A DNA stretch of 64,000 nucleotides from the NCBI RefSeq assembly GCF_019551435.1, contig NZ_CP080544.1, positions 1,054,001 to 1,118,000 on the forward strand. Direction: 5' to 3'. Shown one piece after another: positions 18,425 through 27,213 of the stretch. Position numbers and translations under genes: made by a program. The notes beneath the pieces are model-generated. The model had not been told where the DNA came from. It did not search any database and saw only the letters and a program-made list of their open reading frames with translations. The number at the start of each line of letters is the position of its first letter. Positions within the stretch are counted from its first letter, which is position 1. This stretch comes from Lysobacter soyae. Lineage in GTDB: Bacteria; Pseudomonadota; Gammaproteobacteria; Xanthomonadales; Xanthomonadaceae.

Positions 18425-19822
18425 ATGTCATCCAAACCGCGCTTCAATTCGGATAACCGGACAGAACGGAAGATCGATCAACTGCGTGTGCCGCCGCATT
18501 CGATCGAAGCTGAGCAAAGTGTTTTAGGCGGACTGATGTTGTCTCCCGTCTCGATCGAAGCCGTGGCGGAGATCCTGACCGAGGCGGCTTTCTATCGCCG
18601 CGACCATCAGCTGATCTACCGCGCAATCAAACAACTGAACGATAAAGACCAGCCCTTCGATGCGGTGACCTTGGGCGAGTGGTTCGATTCGCAAGGCATG
18701 TCGGAAATGGTGGCAGGCGGCGCCTACTTGATCGAACTGGCGTCGACAACGCCTTCGGCCGCCAATATTCGCGCCTACGCCAACATTGTGCGCGACAAGG
18801 CCACGCTGCGGAATTTGATCGAAGTCGGCACCAAGATCGTCAACGACGCGTTCCAGCCGGAAGGGCGGGAGAGTCGCGAGGTGCTGGCCAAGGCAGAACA
18901 AGACGTCTTCGCATTGGCCAATACAGAAGGTCAGGGTCGCAAGGATTTTGTTGATTTGAATTCCGCACTGAACAGCGCGGTGGACATGCTGCAAGAGCGC
19001 TACGCCAATCAGGGCGCGGTCACCGGCTTGTCCACGGGCTACACCGATCTGGATGAAATGACCGCGGGCCTGCAGCCCAGCGATTTGGTCATCGTCGCTG
19101 CGCGTCCCTCGATGGGTAAGACCACGCTGGCACTCAACATGGCCGAATACGCCGCCATCAAGTCGCGCAAGGCGGTCGCGGTGTTCTCTATGGAAATGTC
19201 GGCGGCGCAGTTAGCCATGCGCTTGGTGTCCTCCGTCGGTCGGATCGACGCGCGGCGATTGCGCACCGGCGAACTGCAAGACGAAGATTGGACGCGGGTG
19301 ACCCATGCGGTGTCGATGTTGAATACCGCAAAAATCTTCATCGAAGAAACGCCCGGTTTGTCACCGGATGTGCTGCGCTCGAAATCGCGTCGCCTGAAGC
19401 GCGAGCACGATTTGGGCTTGATCGTGATCGATTACCTGCAGTTGATGTCCGTGCCGGGCAATAACGAAAACCGCGCCACCGAAATCTCCGAGATTTCCCG
19501 AAGCCTGAAAGCCCTGGCAAAAGAATTGAATGTGCCGGTCATCGCCTTGTCGCAGTTAAACCGGTCGCTGGAAACTCGCACCGACAAACGTCCGGTCATG
19601 GCTGACTTGCGCGAATCGGGTGCTATCGAGCAAGACGCCGACATGATCTGCTTCATCTACCGCGACGAGTACTACAACAAAGAATCCAATGACAAAGGCT
19701 TGGCCGAAATCATTATCGGCAAGCAACGTAACGGTCCGACCGGCATGGTCAAGCTGAAGTTCTTCGGTGAGTACACGCGCTTTGACAATCTCGCGCGCGA
19801 CAGCGTTGGCAGTTTCGAATAA
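18425..19822 (+). CDS. dnaB: Replicative DNA helicase DnaB
   Basis: A 465-residue hexameric replicative helicase. The N-terminal primase-interacting domain includes HSIEAEQSVLGGLML; the RecA-like motor has Walker A in AARPSMGKTTLALN, the Walker B region LIVIDYLQLM and the arginine-finger region ALSQLNRSLETR. No intein or insertion interrupts it, and length is close to E. coli DnaB (471). I chose ATG 18425, close to the conserved start, rather than an upstream in-frame codon at 18386. alr follows after 36 bases. Confidence 0.98.
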   Translation: MSSKPRFNSDNRTERKIDQLRVPPHSIEAEQSVLGGLMLSPVSIEAVAEILTEAAFYRRDHQLIYRAIKQLNDKDQPFDAVTLGEWFDSQGMSEMVAGGAYLIELASTTPSAANIRAYANIVRDKATLRNLIEVGTKIVNDAFQPEGRESREVLAKAEQDVFALANTEGQGRKDFVDLNSALNSAVDMLQERYANQGAVTGLSTGYTDLDEMTAGLQPSDLVIVAARPSMGKTTLALNMAEYAAIKSRKAVAVFSMEMSAAQLAMRLVSSVGRIDARRLRTGELQDEDWTRVTHAVSMLNTAKIFIEETPGLSPDVLRSKSRRLKREHDLGLIVIDYLQLMSVPGNNENRATEISEISRSLKALAKELNVPVIALSQLNRSLETRTDKRPVMADLRESGAIEQDADMICFIYRDEYYNKESNDKGLAEIIIGKQRNGPTGMVKLKFFGEYTRFDNLARDSVGSFE

Positions 19823-19858
19823 TACGCGGGCCTGACACGCATCTTTTAAACTTTATCG

Positions 19859-20950
19859 ATGGCACGCTCAACCACCGCAATCATCCATCCCGAAGCGCTC
19901 CGGCACAATTTGGGCGTCGTCCGCAAGCTCGCGCCCTCAAGCAAGGTGATGGCCATCGTCAAGGCCGACGGTTACGGCCATGGCTTGGAACGGGTTGCCA
20001 ATGCCTTGTCGGGTGCGGATGCGTTCGGCGTGGCGGCGCTGGCAGACGCGGAACGATTGCGCGCCGCCGGCATGTCGCAGCCGATCCTGTTGCTATCCGG
20101 TTTCGACGCACCGGATGATCTTCCGCGCATGCGTGCGTTGAATGTTTGGTCGGTGGTGCACCACGCCTCGCAACTGGCGATGCTGGCGCAATCAGACGGC
20201 ACGGAGGCCTTGCGATGCTGGCTGAAGGTGGACACCGGCATGCACCGTTTGGGATTTGCGCCTGAAGAGGCGCGTGACGCGCACGCCCGCTTGCGTCAAT
20301 TGCCAAATGTCGATCCCGAGATCGGATTGCTGCAGCACTTCGCCAGTTCCGATGAATATGTGGACAGCGCCTCCCGCGGTGCCCAAACATTGTCTCAGTT
20401 GAAGTTGTTTGATGAAGTCACGGCGGGCCTGGGTGGCGAGCGCTCGATGGCCAATTCGGCCGCGGTGCTGGGATGGCCGCAATCGCATGGCGATTGGGTA
20501 CGGCCGGGCGGGGCGCTTTACGGTATTTCGGTCTGTGAGGGCAAAACCGGGGCCGATTACGGGCTTCGACCGGCCATGACATTCACCACACGTCTGATTT
20601 CAGTCAAGAAGATTCCGGCGGGTGGGCGTGTCGGTTACGCCGGCACTTGGACCGCGCCCGAAGACATGACCATCGGTATTGCCGCTGTGGGTTACGGTGA
20701 TGGCTATCCGCGCACCGCCGCTTCCGGCACCTTGGTGAAGGTTGGCGACCACGTTGTTCCCACGGTCGGCCGGGTCTCGATGGACTTGATGACTTTGGAT
20801 TTGCGACGCTTTCCCGACGCGCAGCCGGGCGAGCAAGTCACCTTGTGGGGCGAGGACATTCCGGTGGAACACGTCGGCGCATCTGCAGGCACCATCGGCT
20901 ATGAGCCGGTGTGTTCAATTACACGCCGTGTCCGCTTCGTCGAAGACTGA
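19859..20950 (+). CDS. alr: Alanine racemase
   Basis: A 363-residue PLP racemase producing D-alanine for peptidoglycan. The PLP lysine is in AIVKADGYGHG (about residue 35), the second catalytic base Tyr is in VGYAGTWTAPED, and the LKVDTGMHRLGF block is typical. dnaB-alr is a common gene order in proteobacteria. The ATG at 19859 is preceded by TAAACT (19847-19852) and six bases, with no Shine-Dalgarno, so a separate leaderless start is possible in addition to read-through from dnaB. Its stop abuts the stop of the convergent ABC exporter. Confidence 0.97.
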   Translation: MARSTTAIIHPEALRHNLGVVRKLAPSSKVMAIVKADGYGHGLERVANALSGADAFGVAALADAERLRAAGMSQPILLLSGFDAPDDLPRMRALNVWSVVHHASQLAMLAQSDGTEALRCWLKVDTGMHRLGFAPEEARDAHARLRQLPNVDPEIGLLQHFASSDEYVDSASRGAQTLSQLKLFDEVTAGLGGERSMANSAAVLGWPQSHGDWVRPGGALYGISVCEGKTGADYGLRPAMTFTTRLISVKKIPAGGRVGYAGTWTAPEDMTIGIAAVGYGDGYPRTAASGTLVKVGDHVVPTVGRVSMDLMTLDLRRFPDAQPGEQVTLWGEDIPVEHVGASAGTIGYEPVCSITRRVRFVED

Positions 20951-22705
20951 TCAGTCTAGGAATTGAAGTTTGGCGAGGTCGGCATACAAGCCGCCTTGCG
21001 ACAAGAGCTCGCTGTGGGTGCCACTGGCGACGATCCGACCCGCCTCCATCACGACGATCCGGTCGGCCTTCAATATGGTCGAGAGACGATGTGCGATCAC
21101 CAGGGTGGTGCGACCTTCCATCAGGTGCCCCAACGCGGTTTGAACCGCCATTTCACTCTGGGCGTCCAGCGCTGAAGTGGCCTCATCCAGCAGCAGCACC
21201 GGCGCGTCCTTGAGAATTGCCCGCGCGATGACGATGCGTTGTTGCTGTCCGCCTGACAGACGCGCACCACGTTCGCCCAATTGGGCGTTGAAGCCATCCG
21301 GCAAGGCTTGGATGAAGTCGAGCGCCTCTGCGGCACGCGTAGCCGAATGCAATTCCGCGTCGGTGGCTTCCAAGCGTCCGTATCGAATATTTTCCGCCGC
21401 CGTTGCGGCAAACAGCGTCGGCGACTGCGGTACCAGCGCGATGTTGTCGCGAAGCTCGGCGGGGTCAGCCGTCCGGATATCCACGTTGTCCAACAACACC
21501 TGTCCGCCGTCCGGATCATGGAAACGCAACAGCAAAGAAAAGACGGTGCTTTTGCCTGCGCCGGACGGGCCGACCAAAGCGACGGTCTCACCCGGGCGCA
21601 CATGCAAGCTGAAGTCCTGCAAGGCAGCCGTATCCGGTCGCGACGGATAGTGGAAGACCACGTTTTCAAAACGAATGTCACCCTTTACCTTCGCGGGCCA
21701 ATGGGCAGGGTCGGCCGGCGCGCGAATTTCCGGCGACTCTTGCATCAGTTCATTGATCCGACCCATGCCGCCCGCGGCACGTTGTAGTTCGTTCCACACT
21801 TCTGCCAATGCGCCGACCGAGCCGCCGCCGATCATCGCGTACATCAGGAACTGGCCCAAGGTTCCCGCGCTCATTTCACCCGAGACCACTTCGCGGGCGC
21901 CGCTCCAAAGCACCAGCGTCACCGCACCGAAGATCAGGACAATCGCAAGTGCTGTCACCCAGGATTGCGCGGCAATGCGTTTGCGCGCGCTATCGAGCGC
22001 CACGCGCAAGCCGCTGGCATAGCGCGTCAATTCGTAGGTCTCTCGCGCGTGGGCTTGAACGGTGCGCATGGCGCCCAACACTTCGCTGGCATGCGTGTTG
22101 GCATCGGCAATGCGATCTTGATTTTGCCTGGACATGCCTTGCAGTCGACGACCGCTCAGAACAATAGGTGCCACAGCCAAAGGAATGCCGATCATTGTGT
22201 AGCCGGCCAAATGCGGACTGGTGACGACGAGTCCGACCAAGCTGCCGAGCACAGTGATGGTGCTGCGCAAAGCTACCGACATGGTCGAACCTACGACGCT
22301 ACGCAACAATTCGGCATCGGCAGTCAGGCGCGAGACCAGCTCGCCGCTGCGGGTTTTGTCTTGAAATTCCGCATCCAGGGAAAGCAAGTGCGTAAACAAA
22401 CGTTGGCGCAAATCCGCGACGACGCGCTCACCCAGCAACGAAACGAAAAAGAATCTCACCGCGGTTGCCACCGCGAGCACGAGCGTAACGCCGAAAATAA
22501 AAAGAAATGTGCCGTCAATCTTCGACAGATCGTGGAAGCCTTGGTCAATCATCTTGCGGATCGCCACCGGAATGGTCAGCGTCGCGGCCGAACTGCAGGC
22601 AAGTGCAATCAGCCAACCGGCGAACAAGGCTTTTTCGCGAAGGACGAACGGCCATAGTGCGCGCAAGGTGCCGACTGCGACGCGCGGTTTCTTTTCTTCA
22701 GTCAT
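20951..22705 (-). CDS. ABC exporter, fused membrane and ATPase domains (MsbA-related)
   Basis: A 584-residue half-transporter: six predicted membrane segments within about residues 20-310, then an ATPase domain with Walker A GPSGAGKST, Q-loop VPQSPTLF, signature LSGGQQQR, Walker B VLLLDEATSALD and H-loop IAHRLST, all intact. It should work as a homodimer exporting a lipid or hydrophobic compound; the substrate is unknown, and true msbA usually sits beside lpxK, which is absent here. Its start overlaps the stop of the Ala/Pro-rich protein (ATGA), tying it to the sigma factor pair upstream. Confidence 0.92.
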   Translation of the reverse strand: MTEEKKPRVAVGTLRALWPFVLREKALFAGWLIALACSSAATLTIPVAIRKMIDQGFHDLSKIDGTFLFIFGVTLVLAVATAVRFFFVSLLGERVVADLRQRLFTHLLSLDAEFQDKTRSGELVSRLTADAELLRSVVGSTMSVALRSTITVLGSLVGLVVTSPHLAGYTMIGIPLAVAPIVLSGRRLQGMSRQNQDRIADANTHASEVLGAMRTVQAHARETYELTRYASGLRVALDSARKRIAAQSWVTALAIVLIFGAVTLVLWSGAREVVSGEMSAGTLGQFLMYAMIGGGSVGALAEVWNELQRAAGGMGRINELMQESPEIRAPADPAHWPAKVKGDIRFENVVFHYPSRPDTAALQDFSLHVRPGETVALVGPSGAGKSTVFSLLLRFHDPDGGQVLLDNVDIRTADPAELRDNIALVPQSPTLFAATAAENIRYGRLEATDAELHSATRAAEALDFIQALPDGFNAQLGERGARLSGGQQQRIVIARAILKDAPVLLLDEATSALDAQSEMAVQTALGHLMEGRTTLVIAHRLSTILKADRIVVMEAGRIVASGTHSELLSQGGLYADLAKLQFLD

Positions 22706-23709
22706 TTTTCAGGGGTCACTTTCCCCAAGGGAGCGAGATCCGGGGGTACCGTCGATTGCGGGTAACGCTTGCGCCATGCCTCCAGGCTGGCTGCGGCTTC
22801 GTCCTTTTTGCCGGCTTGGTACAGCGCGCGAATGCGTTTCAACCAAGCTTGCTGGACGTCTTCCGCATCCATGGTTTTGGGTGGTCGCGCATCGTAACCG
22901 TTTTCAAGCGCGATTTCGCCACTGCGTGCAGCGGCTGCCGGAGGAGGGGAGGCAACCGCGGGGGACGATGCCGGCGCAGGAAGTTCCGCCGCAGTGACCG
23001 CCGTCGTAGCGGAGGGCACCGGCAAAACCACACCCGCCGCTTCATCTGCACGTCGCGCGCTAGTGTCGTCCACCGGTGGAGCGGGTGGCGGTGACAGGCG
23101 ACGTTTTGCCTGCATTTGTGCGGCTTGGGCACCGGCGGCTTCAGCTGCTTCAGCTGCCTTGAACGCGGCATCCGCTGTCGGCTTCGCGGCGATGGGAGCA
23201 GGCGCGGCGGGCGCGGCGGGCGCGGCGGGCGCGGCGGGCGGAGTGAGCGCTTCCGCCACCGGATCGCGGCGCGGAACCACGGGCGCGTCGGCGCTAGCGG
23301 GCGCAGGCGCTTGCGGCGAGACCACAGGGGCAGCATCTGTCGCTGCTGGGATCGCGGCTTCGGCCGCGACGCCGGTAGGCATCGGTACGGGCGATTCGAC
23401 ATTGTTTGCGGGGGCAGCCGCCGCAGGTTCGCTCGAACGCATCGCATCCACGCCTTCCTGGCGTGGTGCGTGCATGGATTTCCAACCCAAGCCCAGGGCA
23501 AGCACGCACACCGCGGCGACACCGCCGTACTTCAGCCATCCGATTCCGTGCGCCGGGGTTCGCGTTTCGGACTGCAATGCACGTCGCGCTTCGGCACGTA
23601 TCGCATCGTCCACCCCCGGCGAGGGCGCATGCGTCCGTTTGCTGAAACCCAGTTTCGCCGCCAGTACGCGCTCGTCTTCGGTCAACGGATCGAACTCATC
23701 GATGCTCAC
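22702..23709 (-). CDS. Ala/Pro-rich single-span membrane protein, possible anti-sigma factor
   Basis: A 335-residue protein with a short acidic cytoplasmic N terminus (about 1-57, beginning SIDEFDPLTEDERVLAAKLG), one membrane helix at about residues 60-76, a long low-complexity Ala/Pro region (about 85-275), and a C-terminal helical piece (AEDVQQAWLKRIRALYQAGK) with a TPR-like look. Topology and position directly after a sigma factor suggest an anti-sigma factor, but there is no HxxxCxxC zinc motif, so this is inference. The GTG start at 23709 overlaps the sigma factor stop by four bases. Confidence 0.75.
   Translation of the reverse strand: MSIDEFDPLTEDERVLAAKLGFSKRTHAPSPGVDDAIRAEARRALQSETRTPAHGIGWLKYGGVAAVCVLALGLGWKSMHAPRQEGVDAMRSSEPAAAAPANNVESPVPMPTGVAAEAAIPAATDAAPVVSPQAPAPASADAPVVPRRDPVAEALTPPAAPAAPAAPAAPAPIAAKPTADAAFKAAEAAEAAGAQAAQMQAKRRLSPPPAPPVDDTSARRADEAAGVVLPVPSATTAVTAAELPAPASSPAVASPPPAAAARSGEIALENGYDARPPKTMDAEDVQQAWLKRIRALYQAGKKDEAAASLEAWRKRYPQSTVPPDLAPLGKVTPEK
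23202..23237. repeat. Four exact tandem copies of a 9-base unit
   Basis: The unit GCGCGGCGG is repeated four times without change inside the Ala/Pro-rich protein gene, encoding a Pro-Ala-Ala repeat. Copy-number change would keep the reading frame and only alter the linker length. Confidence 0.9.
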
Positions 23710-24263
23710 GACGCCATCTCCATCTTCAATTTGTCCATGGCATACCGCAAACGGGATTTGACCGTTTCCCGCCCCACACCGGTGATACGACCGATATCTT
23801 CCAAGGACAGCTGTTGATCCAGCCTTAATGCCACGACCACCCGTTGTTCGTCGGGAAGGCGCTCCAAGGCCAATTGCAGGTGTCGCCTTTGTTCAAACTC
23901 GGAGAGCTCGGTCTCCGGCGTGCGGGTCTCAGCCACCCGTTCAAGACGCGCTTCCGCATCGGCCGGCGCGGAGGGACGCAATTTTGCGCCGCGCCAATGG
24001 TCCATCAAGCGGTTGTGGGCGATCTGGAACAGCCAGCTTTTGAAATTGGCGGTGGGCTGCCATTGCTTGCGATTGGCAATCACTTTTTGCCACACATCTT
24101 GGAAAATTTCGTCTGCTAGCGCCTGGTTGCGCAGGTGCTGCATGAGAAATCGAAACAGCGGCAGGCGGCAACTTTGATAAAGACGATCAAACGCATTCGG
24201 ATCGCCGGCCGCATAGGCAGCCATCCAAACGTTGTCCTGATCGATGTTCGAGTCGCCGTCCAT
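23706..24263 (-). CDS. RNA polymerase sigma factor, ECF-like
   Basis: A 185-residue sigma-70 family protein with only regions 2 and 4. Region 2 includes AFDRLYQSCRLPLFRFL and NFKSWLFQIAHNRLMDHWR (promoter -10 recognition); region 4 includes LERLPDEQRVVVALR and LEDIGRITGVGRETVKSRLR (helix-turn-helix for -35). I prefer the ATG at 24263 because similarity starts there; upstream in-frame ATGs at 24293 and 24305 cannot be excluded and none has a clear Shine-Dalgarno. It heads a three-gene coupled unit with the Ala/Pro-rich protein and ABC exporter. Confidence 0.88.
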   Translation of the reverse strand: MDGDSNIDQDNVWMAAYAAGDPNAFDRLYQSCRLPLFRFLMQHLRNQALADEIFQDVWQKVIANRKQWQPTANFKSWLFQIAHNRLMDHWRGAKLRPSAPADAEARLERVAETRTPETELSEFEQRRHLQLALERLPDEQRVVVALRLDQQLSLEDIGRITGVGRETVKSRLRYAMDKLKMEMAS

Positions 24264-24360
24264 AAGGGAAAAATTCTTGTTCCGCAGCACCATGCTACCC
24301 GACATGGATTGAACGGGAGCGTGTCGTCTTCGGGGTCGTCCTTTGCGTTATTCTGCAGCC

Positions 24361-27213
24361 ATGGGAGTCGTTTCAAGCACCACGATCGTCGGGGAGTCCA
24401 ATGGTTGCGCGGAGTTCCCGCGAATCGCCCGATTCTTGCGCGAAATCGGCGCCATTTTGCCTGATGGCGCCGCGGTCGCCGGCGCTTGGGTCTTTGCCGG
24501 TGCTTCCGCCGCCTGTTCCAGCGGCGCTGATCGCAAAAATCTTGAGACTTTTGCCCTGAGTGCATTGGAGCAAGCGTATCCGCTCGAGCCCTACTTGAAA
24601 GTTTGGACATCGGGTCGGCGCAAGCAGGCATTTGTGGTTCGTGTGCCCGCCGGGGCGACGCTTGAAGCTTCCATTTGGAACTTCGCCGTCTCGCAGTTTG
24701 AGTCGGTCCTCGATTCCGAGCGCGCTGATCGGCAGGTCCAGGCGTTGGATGCCTCGAAGCAACTTCAACAAGCCTTGTTCAACATCAGTGAAGTGGTGCA
24801 GTCGGATGCCACCATGGACGAGGTCTTGGAGATCATCCATAAAGATGTCGCGCAATTGATGTACGCGCGCAACTTCATGGTACTCACCTGGGATCGTGAA
24901 ACGGACTTGGTTCAATTGCGCTATTTCATTGATGAGATGGACCAGGCAACGAAAGTTGCTTCACGGGAACCCAAGCCCGCGTCGAAAATGACCGAAAGTC
25001 TCGCTGTGAAAATGATGGTGGTCGGAAAGCCATTGCTGGGCCCATCCGATGACTTGTGCATCGAGTATGGCATCAGCACCGACCCGCGTTACGGTTCACC
25101 AAGCAAGGCGTGGTTGGGCGTACCGATGTTGAGCCGCGGTGTGGTGCGTGGCGCCATCGTCGTTCAAAGCTACGAAAAAGAAGCCGAGTATTCGGAAGAA
25201 TCCTTGCGGATTTTGGAGTTCGTCGCGCAACATTTGCAAATGGCGTTGGATCAGCGCCGTGAGTTCGATGCGTTGGAAGCACGCGTGATCGAGCGCACGC
25301 GACAGTTGCGCCAAGCCAATGCGGTGTTGCAATCGGAAATCAGCGAGCGACAGCGGGGTGAAGCGCTGCAGCGCACCTTGTTCCGCATCTCGGAGCTTTC
25401 AACGGCGCCGATCAGCGGCGAACGGTTTTTTGCCGAGGTGCACGAAATCATTTCCAAACTGGTCGAATGCCAGAACTTCTTCATTGCGCTATTGGATGAC
25501 ACCGGTGAGTATCTCGAGCTGGTGTATCGGATCGATTTGCAGGACACCACACCCAAGCGCCGGCATCGTTTGAACTCGGTGACGGATTATGTGGTCACTC
25601 ACGGTCGCCCGACTTTGCTGGATCGCAACGGCGTCCAAGCCATGATCGATTCCGGACAAGTTGTGCCGAGTGGCGAAGTGCCGTATTCGTGGTTGGGCGT
25701 CCCGCTGCGCAAAGACAACATGGTGATCGGGGCGATGGTCGTGCAAAGCTACGATCCGGGCGTCACCTACAGCGAGCGGGATCTCGAATTGTTTGTCTTC
25801 GCCGCGCAACAGGTGGGCGGCGCGCTCGCCCGGCGCGCTGCGGTGGGCGAACTGGAAGACCGCGTCGAACGCCGTACACAGGAATTGGCACGCTCCAATC
25901 GCGCGTTGCTTGCAGAAATTGCAGAGCGCATTCGCGTTGAAGATCGTCTGCACCACCAAGCGCAGCATGATGTGTTGACTGGCCTTGCCAATCGAAGACA
26001 GCTCTTGGACCGTTTGTCGCGCGACATGCGCAATGCACGATCCGATGGCACGGCGCCCTCATTCGCGGTGCTGTACCTCGACATGGACCAATTCAAACTG
26101 GTCAATGACTCGATGGGACATGCTGCTGGCGATGAGATGCTGGTGGACGTGGCGAGACGCCTGCAAGATCACGTGCGTCCCGATGATCTTGTCGCGCGAC
26201 TGGGGGGCGATGAGTTCGCCATTCTCACCGAACATTTCGATGATCCTTTGGTTATCGAGTCCATGGCGGCGAGAATCCTATCTGCTTTCGAACGGCCGCT
26301 GCGGATTCATGACCGCGAGCTATTCCCTTCGGCCAGCATCGGCATTGCCTATTGGCGCGAAGGCTACGTCAACGGAGAAGAATTGCTGCGGGACGCGGAT
26401 GCGGCGATGTATCGCGCGAAAGCACTGGGCCGCGGAAAGTTCATGGTGTTCGACGAGGAGATGCGCGCCGAATCCATGCGCTTGCTTGATCTGGAAGCCG
26501 ATCTGCGCCGTGCCATCAACAATGAGTCTTTTGAAGTCGTTTATCAGCCTGTCGTTGCGATCGACCGTGCGACGGTGGTCGGTCACGAAGCCTTGGTGCG
26601 TTGGATCGCGCCGGATGGCCGCCGGATTCTGCCGGATCGGTTTATCGGAATGGGTGAAGACAGCGGCTTGATCCAAGCCGTCGATTGGTTGGTTTACAAA
26701 AAAGTGGCAGCGAGGCTGGCCAATGCGGGCGACACCTACGTCAGCATCAACGTATCGCCGCAGCATTTCCAGTCCGGCGATTTTGTCGAGCGTTTGATTG
26801 CCATGATGAACGATGCCGGTGCCGACTTGAATCGGCTTCGGATCGAGATCACGGAAAGCGCCTTGATGGAAGACGACGGTCTCGCCATGGAGGTGCTCAT
26901 GAAGTTGCGTCGCAGCGGCATCAAGACCTTGTTGGATGATTTCGGCACCGGCTATTCGGCGCTCTCGTATTTGCGGCGCTTCCCCTTGTACGGCATCAAA
27001 GTCGATCGCTCCTTTGTCTCCGGCATGAGCGCCGACGGCGATGGCAGCAGCGAGGCATTGGTCAACGCGATTGTCGCCATGTCTCACGCTTTGGATCTGG
27101 AGTGCGTCGCTGAAGGGGTGGAAACCGAATACCAAGCGCAACGTCTGGTCGCCGCGGGTTGTGGTTATGCACAAGGCTTCTTGTACGGTCGCCCCGGATC
27201 GCTCGACCCCTAA
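24361..27213 (+). CDS. Cyclic-di-GMP protein with two GAF-like domains, GGDEF and EAL
   Basis: A 950-residue cytoplasmic protein without membrane segments. Two GAF-like sensor domains (about 130-310 and 340-500) are each followed by a coiled coil (EFDALEARVIERTRQLRQAN; then VGELEDRVERRTQELARSN), then a GGDEF domain with intact RLGGDEFAIL and an EAL domain with GHEALVRW. The metal and catalytic residues of EAL look complete: SINVSPQHF, IEITESALM, LLDDFGTGYSAL, KVDRSF and CVAEGVETE. It could therefore both make and degrade cyclic-di-GMP. TATTCT lies six bases before the ATG. It is divergent from the sigma factor gene. Confidence 0.93.
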   Translation: MGVVSSTTIVGESNGCAEFPRIARFLREIGAILPDGAAVAGAWVFAGASAACSSGADRKNLETFALSALEQAYPLEPYLKVWTSGRRKQAFVVRVPAGATLEASIWNFAVSQFESVLDSERADRQVQALDASKQLQQALFNISEVVQSDATMDEVLEIIHKDVAQLMYARNFMVLTWDRETDLVQLRYFIDEMDQATKVASREPKPASKMTESLAVKMMVVGKPLLGPSDDLCIEYGISTDPRYGSPSKAWLGVPMLSRGVVRGAIVVQSYEKEAEYSEESLRILEFVAQHLQMALDQRREFDALEARVIERTRQLRQANAVLQSEISERQRGEALQRTLFRISELSTAPISGERFFAEVHEIISKLVECQNFFIALLDDTGEYLELVYRIDLQDTTPKRRHRLNSVTDYVVTHGRPTLLDRNGVQAMIDSGQVVPSGEVPYSWLGVPLRKDNMVIGAMVVQSYDPGVTYSERDLELFVFAAQQVGGALARRAAVGELEDRVERRTQELARSNRALLAEIAERIRVEDRLHHQAQHDVLTGLANRRQLLDRLSRDMRNARSDGTAPSFAVLYLDMDQFKLVNDSMGHAAGDEMLVDVARRLQDHVRPDDLVARLGGDEFAILTEHFDDPLVIESMAARILSAFERPLRIHDRELFPSASIGIAYWREGYVNGEELLRDADAAMYRAKALGRGKFMVFDEEMRAESMRLLDLEADLRRAINNESFEVVYQPVVAIDRATVVGHEALVRWIAPDGRRILPDRFIGMGEDSGLIQAVDWLVYKKVAARLANAGDTYVSINVSPQHFQSGDFVERLIAMMNDAGADLNRLRIEITESALMEDDGLAMEVLMKLRRSGIKTLLDDFGTGYSALSYLRRFPLYGIKVDRSFVSGMSADGDGSSEALVNAIVAMSHALDLECVAEGVETEYQAQRLVAAGCGYAQGFLYGRPGSLDP

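Noticed and set aside
20951-22705. Lipid A flippase msbA
   Set aside because: The exporter is MsbA-like in build, but lpxK, exbB/exbD or kdsB are not adjacent and the gene is coupled to a sigma factor unit.
23202-23237. CRISPR-like or intergenic repeat
   Set aside because: The repeat is a 9-base in-frame coding repeat without spacers.
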